DNA from: Microbacterium proteolyticum
Lineage (GTDB): Bacteria > Actinomycetota > Actinomycetes > Actinomycetales > Microbacteriaceae
Direction of reading: 5' to 3'
Length of the DNA stretch: 64,000 nucleotides
Assembly: GCF_029639405.1 (NCBI RefSeq)
Contig: NZ_CP121274.1
Location: 1,426,001 to 1,490,000 of the forward strand
Shown: piece after piece, positions 51,276 to 59,509 of the stretch
Numbering within the stretch: the first letter of the stretch is position 1
Layout of the letters: every line of letters starts with the position of its first letter
Position numbers and translations under genes: made by a program
The notes under the pieces: model-generated
What the model was told of the DNA's origin: nothing
Database searches by the model: none
The model's input: the letters and a program-made list of their open reading frames with translations, nothing else

Positions 51276-52241
51276 GTGGCGCGCCTCGTCCGGGTGCGGC
51301 CCTACGAGGACCCCGGCTTTCGTCGTGTCCGCTCCGGGTCCGGTTTTCGTTTCGTCGACCACACCGGGGCTGCCGTCCCCGAGCGGGAGGCGGATCGCGC
51401 CCGGGGGCTCGTCATCCCGCCCGCCTGGCGCGAGGTGTGGATCGCCCGCCAGCCGAACGCCCACATTCAGGCGGTGGGCACCGACGAGGCTGGGCGACGC
51501 CAGTACACGTATCACGCGGACTGGTCGAAGCGTCAGGACAAGGGCAAGTACGCTCGCGCCCTGCAACTGGCCGAGGCGCTGCCGCGGGCTCGCGCGCGCG
51601 TCACCCAGTCGCTGCGCCGCTCGGACGTCGACCGTGAGCGGGTGCTCGCGGTCTCGTTCCGCCTGCTCGACCAGGTCGCCCCGCGCGTGGGCAACGCCCG
51701 CTACTTCGTCAGCAACGGCAGCCGCGGGCTCACGACCCTCCAGCGCCGGGATGCCACGGTCGAGGGCGACCTCATCCGCCTGTCGTTCCCCGCGAAGAGC
51801 GGCAAGCGGGCCGAGCTCTCGCTGAAGGACGCCGAGGTCGCGGCGCTCATGGCGGAGCTCGCGACCGGTCGCTCGCGCGCGGCCCTCCTCAGCTACCGTC
51901 GGGGACGCCGTCGCGTTCCGCTCACGCCGGGCGACGTGAACGCGTACGTGCGGTCGCTCACCGGCGGCCCGTTCAGCGCGAAGGACTTCCGAACCCTGCG
52001 CGGCACGATCCTCGCCGCCGAGGCGCTCGCGGAGGCGGGCGTCGCCGCGACGAAGAACGAGCGCAAGAAGGTCGAGCTCGCCGCCGTGCGCGCGGCGGCC
52101 GCCGCCCTCGGCAACACGCCCGCGGTGGCCCGCTCGAGCTACATCGACCCGCGGGTGTTCTCGCTCTACCGTCGCGGCCACACGATGGAGCTGGGCGGAT
52201 CGAAGGATGCCGCGATCCGCCGCCTCATCCTGGGCGAGTAG
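51276..52241 (+). CDS. DNA topoisomerase IB (poxvirus type)
   Basis: 321-aa type IB topoisomerase that relaxes supercoils through a 3'-phosphotyrosyl intermediate. The catalytic core shows RVGNARYFVSNGSRGLTTL (first Arg), SFPAKSGKRAELSL (Lys hairpin), SAKDFRTLRGTILA (second Arg) and ALGNTPAVARSSYIDP with the likely nucleophile Tyr near residue 289. Length is close to bacterial homologues (about 310-360). In many bacterial relatives the last motif reads SYIHP; here it is SYIDP. GTG 51276 is 1 bp after the preceding stop. It ends 1 bp before the convergent repressor gene. Confidence 0.88.
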   Translation: MARLVRVRPYEDPGFRRVRSGSGFRFVDHTGAAVPEREADRARGLVIPPAWREVWIARQPNAHIQAVGTDEAGRRQYTYHADWSKRQDKGKYARALQLAEALPRARARVTQSLRRSDVDRERVLAVSFRLLDQVAPRVGNARYFVSNGSRGLTTLQRRDATVEGDLIRLSFPAKSGKRAELSLKDAEVAALMAELATGRSRAALLSYRRGRRRVPLTPGDVNAYVRSLTGGPFSAKDFRTLRGTILAAEALAEAGVAATKNERKKVELAAVRAAAAALGNTPAVARSSYIDPRVFSLYRRGHTMELGGSKDAAIRRLILGE

Positions 52242-52242
52242 C

Positions 52243-52521
52243 TCAGGCCAGGGTCAGGAACAGCTTCTCGAGGTCCTCGAGCGAGAGCCGGTCGCCCTCT
52301 CGGTCGGCGGCTTCGTCGTCGGTGAGACACGTCCGCATCGCGGTGCTCACCACCGCGAATCCCGCCCGGTCGATCGCCTTGCTGACCGCCGCGAGCTGCG
52401 TCACGACCGCGCGGCAGTCGCCGCCGGCCTCGATCGCCTCGATGACGGCGGTGAGCTGGCCGCGGGCGCGCTTCAGGCGGTTCGCGGTCTTGCGGATGGT
52501 CTCGGCGTCCGTCTCGGTCAC
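52243..52521 (-). CDS. CsoR-family repressor, CstR-like (persulfide-sensing type)
   Basis: 92-aa all-helical DUF156 repressor. CsoR numbering fits exactly: Cys36 (GGDCRAVV) and Cys65 (RTCL) are present, but the copper ligand His61 is Ala. Loss of that His with both Cys kept is the pattern of CstR, which senses persulfides, not Cu(I). It is last in an operon with a CoA-disulfide reductase-rhodanese fusion, a typical CstR target, and a perfect ATACCCCCGGGGGTAT operator lies before the operon. GTG 52521 overlaps the reductase stop by 4 nt. Confidence 0.8.
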   Translation of the reverse strand: MTETDAETIRKTANRLKRARGQLTAVIEAIEAGGDCRAVVTQLAAVSKAIDRAGFAVVSTAMRTCLTDDEAADREGDRLSLEDLEKLFLTLA

Positions 52522-54182
52522 GAGCGGGTCCCTTCGGTAACGGTGCGGCCGGCGAGCCAGGTGAGGTAGCCGCCGTCGAGATTGCGGACGTCGCGCCCCG
52601 CCCCGGCGAGGAGCCGGGCGGCCGTGTGTCCGCGCTGTCCGACCTGGCAGTGTACGACGAGCGGGCCGTCCGGAAGCGGGGTCGTGCCCGCGCGGAGGTC
52701 GTCCAGCGGGATGTTCGTGCTGCCGGGGATCGCCCCCGCCGCGACCTCGGCGGGGGAGCGCACGTCGATGAGGGTCGCTCCCTCGGCCAGGACGCCGGCG
52801 AGCTCGTGCCACTGCACGGCGCGCGTCAGGCCGGTGCGGAGGTTGTCGGCGACGTACCCCAGCTGGTTGACCGGGTCTTTGGCCGACCCGAACGGCGGCG
52901 CGTAGGCGAGTTCGAGGCGGGAAAGACGCGAAGCGCTGACGCCGGTCTGCATCGCCAGGGACAGCACGTCGATGCGTCGGTCGACGCCACGCCCGCCGAC
53001 GATCTGCGCGCCCAGGATGCGGTCATCGCTCGGGCCGACGAGCAGCTTCATCGACATGCGCTCGGCCCCGGGGAAGTAGCCGGCGTGGTCGGTGGGGTGC
53101 GTGTGCAGCACCCGGTGCGGTCGCCCCTCGGCGCGCAGGCGTGCTTCTCCGGCCCCGACGGTGGCGATGACGAGGTCGAACACCCGCAGGATGGCCAGGC
53201 CGGTCGCGTCGTCGGCGGCGTCAACGGCATCCGTCCCGAGCGCGATGACGTCGGCGGCGGTGCGCCCGTGCCGATTGGCCAGTCCCGCCATGGTGACCAG
53301 CGCCGGTGCCCCCGAGACGACGTCGACCTTCTCGACCGCGTCGCCCACGGCGAAGATCCGGTGATCGGAGGTGCGCTGCCACGGGTCGACCGCGATGCCG
53401 CCGCTCGGTCCGAGCGCGAGGCCCGCCGCCGCGGCGAGGGCGGTGTCGGGACGAGTCCCCCGCGCGTCGATCACGAGGTCCGTCTCGATCTGGGCGCCGG
53501 AGGCCAGCGTCACCGCGGTCGCCGAGACGTGGGTGATCTCGTCCGCGAGGTGAAGGTCGATGTCGTGCCGCCGCAGCTCGTCGATCACGGGCCCCGCCAT
53601 CTCGGCATCCAGAGGGCGGAAGGGGTGCGAACCGCGGTGCACGAGCGAGACGCGGATGCCGCGGCGCGCGAGGTTCTCGACGGCCTCGAGCCCGATGAAG
53701 CCGCCGCCGGCGACCACCGCGCGCCGGGCGCCCGCGTCGAGTCGGGCGACGATGTCGTCCACGTCGTCGATGGTGCGCAGCGTCAGGATCGGAACGGAGT
53801 CCTCGTCGGCCGGCGGAGGGGGGACCGGCACGGACCCGGGCGACAGGATCAGTTGGTCGTACGTCATCGTCCGATCCGCGCCCGTGGCGAGGTCGTGAAC
53901 CCGCACCGCCCGGGCGACCCGATCGATGGCGACCACCTCGGTGCGGACGCGGACGTCGAGGCCGAAGCGGGCACCGAGGGTCTGCGGGGTCTGCAGAAGG
54001 AGGGCGGATCGATCCTCGATCTCGCCGCCGACGTAGTACGGCAGTCCGCAGTTCGCGAAGCTCACGTGCGGTCCGCGCTCGATGACGATGATCTCGCGGG
54101 CGTCGTCGAGTCGACGCAGGCGGGTGGCGGCGGACATGCCTCCGGCCACGCCGCCGACGATGATCGTGCGGGCGGCCGTCAT
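52518..54182 (-). CDS. CoA-disulfide reductase-rhodanese fusion (CoADR-RHD)
   Basis: 554-aa flavoenzyme. The FAD motif TIIVGGVAGGMSAATRLRRL opens the protein; SFANCGLPYYVGG carries the single active-site Cys45 of CoA-disulfide/persulfide reductases; ARRAVVAGGGFIGLEAVENL is the NAD(P)H fold; and a C-terminal rhodanese domain has the active loop HCQVGQRGHT with Cys512. Homologues reduce CoA disulfide, CoA persulfide or polysulfide with NAD(P)H. It overlaps the small Cys-rich gene upstream and the CstR-like gene downstream by 4 nt each, making a compact reactive-sulfur operon. Confidence 0.88.
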   Translation of the reverse strand: MTAARTIIVGGVAGGMSAATRLRRLDDAREIIVIERGPHVSFANCGLPYYVGGEIEDRSALLLQTPQTLGARFGLDVRVRTEVVAIDRVARAVRVHDLATGADRTMTYDQLILSPGSVPVPPPPADEDSVPILTLRTIDDVDDIVARLDAGARRAVVAGGGFIGLEAVENLARRGIRVSLVHRGSHPFRPLDAEMAGPVIDELRRHDIDLHLADEITHVSATAVTLASGAQIETDLVIDARGTRPDTALAAAAGLALGPSGGIAVDPWQRTSDHRIFAVGDAVEKVDVVSGAPALVTMAGLANRHGRTAADVIALGTDAVDAADDATGLAILRVFDLVIATVGAGEARLRAEGRPHRVLHTHPTDHAGYFPGAERMSMKLLVGPSDDRILGAQIVGGRGVDRRIDVLSLAMQTGVSASRLSRLELAYAPPFGSAKDPVNQLGYVADNLRTGLTRAVQWHELAGVLAEGATLIDVRSPAEVAAGAIPGSTNIPLDDLRAGTTPLPDGPLVVHCQVGQRGHTAARLLAGAGRDVRNLDGGYLTWLAGRTVTEGTRS

Positions 54183-54340
54183 CGTCCGAACAGTCGCGAC
54201 CAGAGCCCGCCGGACTCCGAGCGCTCGTGCCCGGGGCAGCGGTCGGCCCGGGGGACCCCGGCCATGACCATGTCCACGTGCTGGCCGCAACCGGCCCACG
54301 TGGTCTTCCCGCAGGTGCGGCAGGTGACGGCTCGACACAT
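54179..54340 (-). CDS. Small Cys-rich (zinc-ribbon-like) protein
   Basis: 53-aa protein with CRAVTCRTCGKTTWAGCGQH near its start: five Cys and one His in 20 residues, suited to bind a metal or carry persulfide, then a CPGH motif. No established function. ATG 54340 has GAAGGAG upstream. It leads the operon with CoADR-RHD and the CstR-like repressor and lies 36 bp after the palindromic operator. A metal-binding helper or sulfur carrier is an inference from composition and context. Confidence 0.75.
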   Translation of the reverse strand: MCRAVTCRTCGKTTWAGCGQHVDMVMAGVPRADRCPGHERSESGGLWSRLFGR

Positions 54341-54376
54341 ATCTGTCTCCTTCTCGGTCGTGGGCTCAGCGTAGCA

Positions 54377-54392
54377 ATACCCCCGGGGGTAT
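54377..54392 (-). promoter_or_regulatory. CsoR/CstR-type operator
   Basis: Perfect 16-bp palindrome ATACCCCCGGGGGTAT, matching the G-tract palindromes bound by CsoR-family repressors. It lies 36 bp before the first gene of the thiol-persulfide operon and 42 bp before the divergent crcB gene, so it could affect both. Confidence 0.75.
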
Positions 54393-54422
54393 GCAAAACG
54401 GCCGCCTGAGACCCGGGGCGCA

Positions 54423-54428
54423 TAAGGT
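54423..54428 (+). promoter_or_regulatory. Leaderless -10 box of the first crcB
   Basis: TAAGGT, 6 nt before GTG 54435. Confidence 0.4.
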
Positions 54429-54434
54429 GATCGC

Positions 54435-54803
54435 GTGGTGTCCTGGCGCGATCTGGTCTCGGTCTTCTTCGGCGGTGCGCTCGGGACCGCGGCGCGCGCC
54501 GGCCTGACCCTCGCCCTCGCCGATGATCTCGGCCCCGCGCTCGTTCCGCTCATCAACGTCGTCGGCGCGTTCGCCATCGGCATCCTGTTCGGGATCCGGG
54601 CGCGGATGCCGATGTCCACGCGCGCCCAGCGGGCGCAGCTGTTCTTCGGCACCGGCGTCCTCGGCGGATTCACGACGTACAGCGCGCTGGCGGTCGAGTC
54701 CGCCGACCTGTCGCTGCTGTGGTGGGGGGCGGCGACCGTCGTGGTCGGGACGCTCGCCGCGTGGCTCGGCGTTCTGATCGGGCGCGGAGGGCGCGTCGCG
54801 TGA
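54435..54803 (+). CDS. crcB: Fluoride channel subunit CrcB/Fluc, first of a pair
   Basis: 122-aa small membrane protein with four predicted helices. GGALGTAARAGL near the N-terminus, the polar PLINVVGAFAIGI helix (Asn of the GN/VN motif) and FFGTGVLGGFTTYSALAVE are Fluc signatures. Fluc channels expel toxic fluoride as antiparallel dimers; where two genes are adjacent they form heterodimers. The next crcB starts inside its stop codon. No fluoride riboswitch is visible, and the leaderless-type start leaves no room for one. Confidence 0.88.
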   Translation: MVSWRDLVSVFFGGALGTAARAGLTLALADDLGPALVPLINVVGAFAIGILFGIRARMPMSTRAQRAQLFFGTGVLGGFTTYSALAVESADLSLLWWGAATVVVGTLAAWLGVLIGRGGRVA

Positions 54804-55165
54804 CGCCCCTGGTCTTCCTCGCGGTGCTCGTGGCCGGTGGAGTCGGCGCGGCGCTCCGCTTCACGCTCGACACCGCCGTGCGCGGGCGCACCGGTGAACG
54901 GTTCCCCTGGGGGATCCTCGTGGTGAATCTGACCGGCGCTTTCGTGCTCGGGCTCGTCACCCCGCTCGTCGTGGACGAGGCGTGGCGGTGGATCGTCGGG
55001 ACCGGGTTGCTCGGCGGGTACACGACCTTCAGCGCGGTCGCGGTGACGACCGCCCTGCTCGCCGAAGAGGGGCGTGCCCGCGCCGCCACGACGTACGCGG
55101 TCGCCTCGTTCGCGGGATCCGTCCTCGCGGCGGCGGCGGGTCTCGCCCTCGGTCACGCCCTCTGA
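54800..55165 (+). CDS. crcB: Fluoride channel subunit CrcB/Fluc, second of a pair
   Basis: 121-aa four-helix Fluc homologue: GGVGAALRFTLD, GILVVNLTGAFVLGL (conserved Asn) and GTGLLGGYTTFSAVAVTTALL. GTG 54800 overlaps the stop of the first crcB as GTGA. The tandem, differing sequences imply a heterodimeric channel, as known in several Gram-positive bacteria. Confidence 0.88.
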   Translation: MTPLVFLAVLVAGGVGAALRFTLDTAVRGRTGERFPWGILVVNLTGAFVLGLVTPLVVDEAWRWIVGTGLLGGYTTFSAVAVTTALLAEEGRARAATTYAVASFAGSVLAAAAGLALGHAL

Positions 55166-55201
55166 GCGCGCTCCCACCGCCGCGGCCGTGGGATACTGGC
55201 C

Positions 55202-55223
55202 CTCGATACAGTCCTGTATCGAG
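55202..55223. promoter_or_regulatory. Palindromic operator before the RND exporter gene
   Basis: Perfect inverted repeat of 10-bp arms, CTCGATACAG then CTGTATCGAG, with a 2-bp centre, 23 bp before the RND start. The form (ATACAG-N2-CTGTAT) is typical of TetR-family operators on efflux genes. No TetR gene lies in this window, so the repressor must be elsewhere. Confidence 0.65.
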
Positions 55224-55246
55224 TCGGTCGACCCGAAGGGCCCCGC

Positions 55247-58200
55247 GTGTCGTATCTGGCCGTCCTGAGCCTCCGCAACAGGGCGCTCATCGCGCTCGTC
55301 ACGATCGTCGCCGCCGTCTTCGGCGGGCTCGCGCTGACGAACCTCAAGCAGGAGCTGATCCCGTCGATCGAGTTCCCCCAGCTCGCGGTCGTCACGACCT
55401 ACCCGGGTGCCTCGCCCGAGGTCGTCGAAGCCGACGTGTCGACCCCCATCGAGGGCGCGATCCGCGGCGTCGAGGGACTGGAATCCACGACGGCCACGAG
55501 CACGACGAACTCCTCGATCGTTTCGGCGTCCTTCACCTACGGCACCGACCTGGCCGCCGCGCAGCAGAAGATCCTCGCCGCGATCGCTCGCATCAAGGAC
55601 CAGCTTCCCGAATCGGCCGATACGACCGTGGCATCCGCGAGCATCGACGACTTCCCCGTCATCCAGCTCGCCGTCACCGGCTACTCCGACGCGCAGACCA
55701 TCCAGTCCACGCTCGAGTCGGTCGTCGTCCCGGCGCTCGAGGACGTCACGGGGGTCAATGCCGCCCAGGTGGTCGGCGGCACCGGACAGCGCGTCACGAT
55801 CACGCCCGACCCGACGCGCCTGGGCGAACGCGGGTTCGGCCAGCAGGCCATCTCCGACGCCCTCGAGGCCAACGGCGTGCTCTTCCCCGGCGGATCGATC
55901 ACCGAGGGCGACCAGACCCTGACGGTGCAGACGGGCGCCAAGCTCACCAGCGTCGACGAGATCACGGCGCTCCCGCTCGTCCCCACCGACGCCGCGCAGG
56001 CATCCGCCGGGCCCACGACGATCGGCGACGTCGCGACCGTGGCGCAGCAGTCCGACCCGGTCACGACCCTGTCGCGGGTCAACGGCGAGCCCGCGCTCAC
56101 GATCGCGGTCACGAAGCTCCCCGCGGCCAACACCGTCGACGTCTCGCGCGCCGTGCTGGCGGCGATCCCCGACCTCGAGTCCTCGCTCAACGGCGCGACT
56201 TTCACGGTCGTGTTCGATCAGGCGCCGTTCGTGGAGCAGTCGATCGAGGCGCTCGCGCAGGAAGGTCTCCTCGGACTCGCGTTCGCCGTCGTCGTCATCC
56301 TGATCTTCCTGATGTCCGTGCGCTCGACGCTCGTGACGGCGATCTCGATCCCCACGAGCGTCCTCGTGACCTTCGTCGGGCTGCAGGCGTTCGGCTACTC
56401 GCTCAACGTCCTGACCCTCGGCGCCCTCACGATCGCCATCGGGCGCGTGGTCGACGACTCCATCGTCGTCATCGAGAACATCAAGCGCCACTACGTCGGC
56501 GACGCCGACAAGATCCCCACGATCATCCGCGCCGTGCGGGAGGTGGCCGCCGCCATCACGGCATCCACGATCACCTCGGTCGCGGTGTTCCTCCCCATCG
56601 CCTTCGTCGGCGACGTGACCGGCGAGCTGTTCCGGCCGTTCGCGCTCACGGTCACCATCGCCATGGCGGCGTCACTGCTCGTGTCGCTGACGATCGTGCC
56701 CGTCCTGGCCTCGTGGTTCCTCAAGCCCGGGAAGGTGGTCCGGGATGCCGAGGGCAACCCGGTCGATCCCGAATCGCCGACCGCGCCGCCCTCGCGCCTG
56801 CAGAAGGCCTACGTCCCGATCCTCAGCTGGACCCTCCGGCACTCCTGGGTGACCCTCGGCCTCGCCCTCCTCGTGCTCGCCGGGACCGTGGCATCCGTCC
56901 CCCTCCTCAAGACCGACTTCCTGGGCGACTCGGGCCAGAACACGTTCACCGTGACGCAGAAGATCGGTTCGGCACCCAGCCTCACCGCCGAGGATGCCGC
57001 CGCTCAGAAGGTCGAGGCGGTGCTGCGCGACATCCCCGGTGTCGAGACCGTGCAGACCTCCATCGGGTCCAGCGGCTCCGCCCTTCGCGATGCCTTCTCC
57101 GGTGGGGGCTCGGGTATCACGTACTCGATCACGTCGGAGGCCGGGGTCGATCAGGTCGACCTGCGTGAGCGCGTCCGCACCGCCGTGTCCGACATCGCCG
57201 ACGCCGGCGACATCGAGGTCAGCGCCCAGGGCAGCGGATTCGGCTCGACCGACATCACCATCGACGTGACCGCCGCCGACGCCGACGGCCTGCAGCAGGC
57301 CACCGACGCGGTGGTCGGGGGGCTCGAGGGCCGCGACGGCATCGGACAGGTCTCCAGCAGCCTGTCGGCCTCGTTGCCCTTCGTCTCGGTGCGGGTGGAC
57401 CGGGATGCCGCCGCCGAGCGCGGACTCTCGGAGCGGACCGTGGGAGCGCTCGTGTCGGGGGCGATGCAGCCGCGCCAGGCGGGCACCGTCGAGATCGACG
57501 GGCGCGGCGTGAGCGTCTACATCGCGTCGGACGACCCGCCCACCACGGTCGACACGCTCAAGGCGCTCGAGATCCCCACGGCCGGCGGTGCCGTGCGGCT
57601 CGACGAGATCGCCACGGTGGAGACGAGTCAGACGCCGCCGAGCATCACCACGTCGCGCGGCCTGCGCACCGCCACCGTGACCGTCACCCCGACGACCGAC
57701 GACCTCAGCAGTTCTTCGGCCAGCGTCCGCGACGCGCTCGCGGACGTGGCGCTGCCGGACGGGGCCACCGCGAAGCTCGGCGGCGTCGTGACGAACCAGC
57801 AGGACGCCTTCGGGCAGCTCGGCCTCGCGCTGCTCGCGGCGATCCTCATCGTCTACGTCGTGATGGTCGCGACGTTCAAGTCGCTGCGGCAGCCGCTCGA
57901 GCTGCTCGTCTCCGTGCCGTTCGCCGCGACCGGTGCCATCCTCATGCTGGCGATCACGGGCGTCCCGCTCGGTGTGGCCGGCATGATCGGCGCGTTGATG
58001 CTCGTGGGCATCGTCGTCACGAACGCCATCGTCCTGATCGACCTGGTGAATCAGTATCGCGCGCGCGGACTCAGCGTCTTCGACGCCACCGTCGTCGGCG
58101 GCTCACGCCGACTGCGTCCGATCCTCATGACCGCGCTCGCGGCGATCTTCGCGCTCGTGCCCATGGCGCTGGGGATCACGGGACACGGGGGGTTCATCTC

Positions 58201-58411
58201 GCAGCCGCTGGCCGTCGTGGTGATCGGCGGACTCGTGTCGTCGACGTTCCTGACGCTGCTCGTGCTGCCGACGCTGTACAACCTCGTCGAGGGAGCGCGG
58301 GAGCGGCGGGCCGCCCGCCGCGCGGCGACATCGACGCCGGACGCAGGCGCGGCGGAGCCGACGACGGGCGAGCACCCGGTGAGCCGGCGACAGCTGCGCG
58401 AGGGCCACTGA
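55247..58411 (+). CDS. RND-superfamily efflux transporter (HAE1/SwrC-like)
   Basis: 1054-aa exporter with the RND plan: helix 1 (SLRNRALIALVTIVAAVFGG), a large external loop, six helices, a second external loop, then five helices. The proton-relay helix contains VVDDSIVVIENIKRHYV, equivalent to the Asp pair of AcrB, and AITASTITSVAVFLPIAF follows. Gram-positive relatives such as SwrC export surfactin-like or fatty compounds without an outer-membrane channel. GTG 55247 is preceded by a perfect palindrome that likely binds a TetR repressor. Its 3' end overlaps the convergent membrane-protein gene by 218 bp. Confidence 0.88.
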   Translation: MSYLAVLSLRNRALIALVTIVAAVFGGLALTNLKQELIPSIEFPQLAVVTTYPGASPEVVEADVSTPIEGAIRGVEGLESTTATSTTNSSIVSASFTYGTDLAAAQQKILAAIARIKDQLPESADTTVASASIDDFPVIQLAVTGYSDAQTIQSTLESVVVPALEDVTGVNAAQVVGGTGQRVTITPDPTRLGERGFGQQAISDALEANGVLFPGGSITEGDQTLTVQTGAKLTSVDEITALPLVPTDAAQASAGPTTIGDVATVAQQSDPVTTLSRVNGEPALTIAVTKLPAANTVDVSRAVLAAIPDLESSLNGATFTVVFDQAPFVEQSIEALAQEGLLGLAFAVVVILIFLMSVRSTLVTAISIPTSVLVTFVGLQAFGYSLNVLTLGALTIAIGRVVDDSIVVIENIKRHYVGDADKIPTIIRAVREVAAAITASTITSVAVFLPIAFVGDVTGELFRPFALTVTIAMAASLLVSLTIVPVLASWFLKPGKVVRDAEGNPVDPESPTAPPSRLQKAYVPILSWTLRHSWVTLGLALLVLAGTVASVPLLKTDFLGDSGQNTFTVTQKIGSAPSLTAEDAAAQKVEAVLRDIPGVETVQTSIGSSGSALRDAFSGGGSGITYSITSEAGVDQVDLRERVRTAVSDIADAGDIEVSAQGSGFGSTDITIDVTAADADGLQQATDAVVGGLEGRDGIGQVSSSLSASLPFVSVRVDRDAAAERGLSERTVGALVSGAMQPRQAGTVEIDGRGVSVYIASDDPPTTVDTLKALEIPTAGGAVRLDEIATVETSQTPPSITTSRGLRTATVTVTPTTDDLSSSSASVRDALADVALPDGATAKLGGVVTNQQDAFGQLGLALLAAILIVYVVMVATFKSLRQPLELLVSVPFAATGAILMLAITGVPLGVAGMIGALMLVGIVVTNAIVLIDLVNQYRARGLSVFDATVVGGSRRLRPILMTALAAIFALVPMALGITGHGGFISQPLAVVVIGGLVSSTFLTLLVLPTLYNLVEGARERRAARRAATSTPDAGAAEPTTGEHPVSRRQLREGH

Positions 58412-59252
58412 CGATCACCGGGCGGCGCCGGGCCAGGCTCGAACGGGCTCGGCCGGTGCCGACGAGCGCGCCGCGCATGCGCAGCGTCGAGCGCGACGAG
58501 AGGGCCGCCACGGCGACGTCGGTTCCCCGGGGCAGGATGCGGGGCGCGACGACGGTCGCGGGTGCGTCGACGGGCTCCACCGCGGAACGAATCCCGACGC
58601 CCGTCAGGCAGTGGGTGAACACGCCCGACCAGGCGAACATGGCGCTGAACGCGATGACCTCGAACAGGGCGAGGTTGATCGTCGCCGTCACGAACATCCA
58701 GGCGCCGGCGAAGAGGAACACGAACACGAGCGACGTGGAGATGACCAGGCGCTTCGGCAGGCGGTGCAGCAGGAAGGGTGACGTGAACAGCAGTGCCGCG
58801 AAACCGAGGACCATCATTCCGGCGACCTTGTCGTGCAGGTCTTTGTTGGTGTTGAGCGGAACGCATCCGACGAGTGCGAGGTTCACACCGATCACGGTCA
58901 GGAAGAACGCCGCCGAGGTGGGCGCGCCGCGGCGTCCGGCGCGACGACCGAGCCGACGGAGATCCCGCCGCACGCGGACCGCGTAGACGACGACCAACGA
59001 CCCGCCGATCTTGAGCGTGTTGTTGAAGAATGCGGCCGACAGGTCGTGGAACGTGCCGAGCTGGCTGAAGTGCAGCTGCCACCAGAGCGGGTCGCTGGTG
59101 GTGAGGATCGATGCCAGGATGCCGCCCACGAGCACGACGAGCACGAGCCCGGCGAGGTGCATGGTGGGGATGTCGTCGAAGCGACGGGCCAGCCGGCGCG
59201 CCAGGACGGGAAGGGAGGCGGAAGGGACGGCGGGGCGGACCGCAATGCTCAT
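58194..59252 (-). CDS. DUF998-like multi-pass membrane protein
   Basis: 352-aa protein with about six hydrophobic segments (for example MHLAGLVLVVLVGGILASIL and FFLTVIGVNLALVGCVPLN), resembling DUF998-type membrane proteins. The motif FHDLSAAFFNNTLKIGG fits that family. The first 230 residues look coding; the last 120 are low-complexity Arg/Ser/Pro, and the frame runs 218 bp antisense into the RND gene. The real stop may therefore have been lost, or the tail may be a by-product of an overlapping frame. ATG 59252 is chosen over more upstream starts because the preceding residues are not hydrophobic or conserved-looking. Confidence 0.6.
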   Translation of the reverse strand: MSIAVRPAVPSASLPVLARRLARRFDDIPTMHLAGLVLVVLVGGILASILTTSDPLWWQLHFSQLGTFHDLSAAFFNNTLKIGGSLVVVYAVRVRRDLRRLGRRAGRRGAPTSAAFFLTVIGVNLALVGCVPLNTNKDLHDKVAGMMVLGFAALLFTSPFLLHRLPKRLVISTSLVFVFLFAGAWMFVTATINLALFEVIAFSAMFAWSGVFTHCLTGVGIRSAVEPVDAPATVVAPRILPRGTDVAVAALSSRSTLRMRGALVGTGRARSSLARRRPVIVSGPRAAVAGSPGARPSSAPPRLRPASMSPRGGRPAAPALPRRGCTASAARAASGTSTTRVRRSPRRPAAAR

Positions 59253-59460
59253 GTCGGGCACTTTCGTCGTGGACGGAACGGGTGTCCCCCCACACCGCGA
59301 GACCCCCGGCCCCCGTCGGCTCATTCGGGTTGTGAACCGAGGGAACGATGGTCCTCGGTCTCCCCGGTGGCGACGGAATCCGTCAAGGGAATGGTAACTT
59401 TCCCCGAGCCCTCATAGGAAAGGTCTTGTCTGCGAATTCCCCAGATCGTCGGCGGAATTT

Positions 59461-59484
59461 CTTGTCCCCCATTTGGGGGACAAG
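59461..59484. terminator. Perfect hairpin between epimerase and membrane-protein genes
   Basis: Ten-bp stem CTTGTCCCCC/GGGGGACAAG with an ATTT loop, in an unusually AT-rich patch. It lies 26 bp beyond the leftward epimerase stop and reads GACAAG-AAATTCC on that strand. Probable terminator of the epimerase operon. Confidence 0.6.
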
Positions 59485-59509
59485 GGCCTTATTCAGGGGG
59501 ACGAGAACC

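Noticed and set aside
54341..54434. Fluoride riboswitch before the crcB pair
   Set aside because: The likely -10 box lies 6 nt before the start codon, leaving no leader, and no crcB-motif pseudoknot sequence is visible.
55163..55176. TGAGCGCGCTCCCA resembling a CebR site before the RND gene
   Set aside because: Two differences fall in the key half-site, it overlaps the crcB stop codon, and a better TetR-type palindrome explains regulation here.
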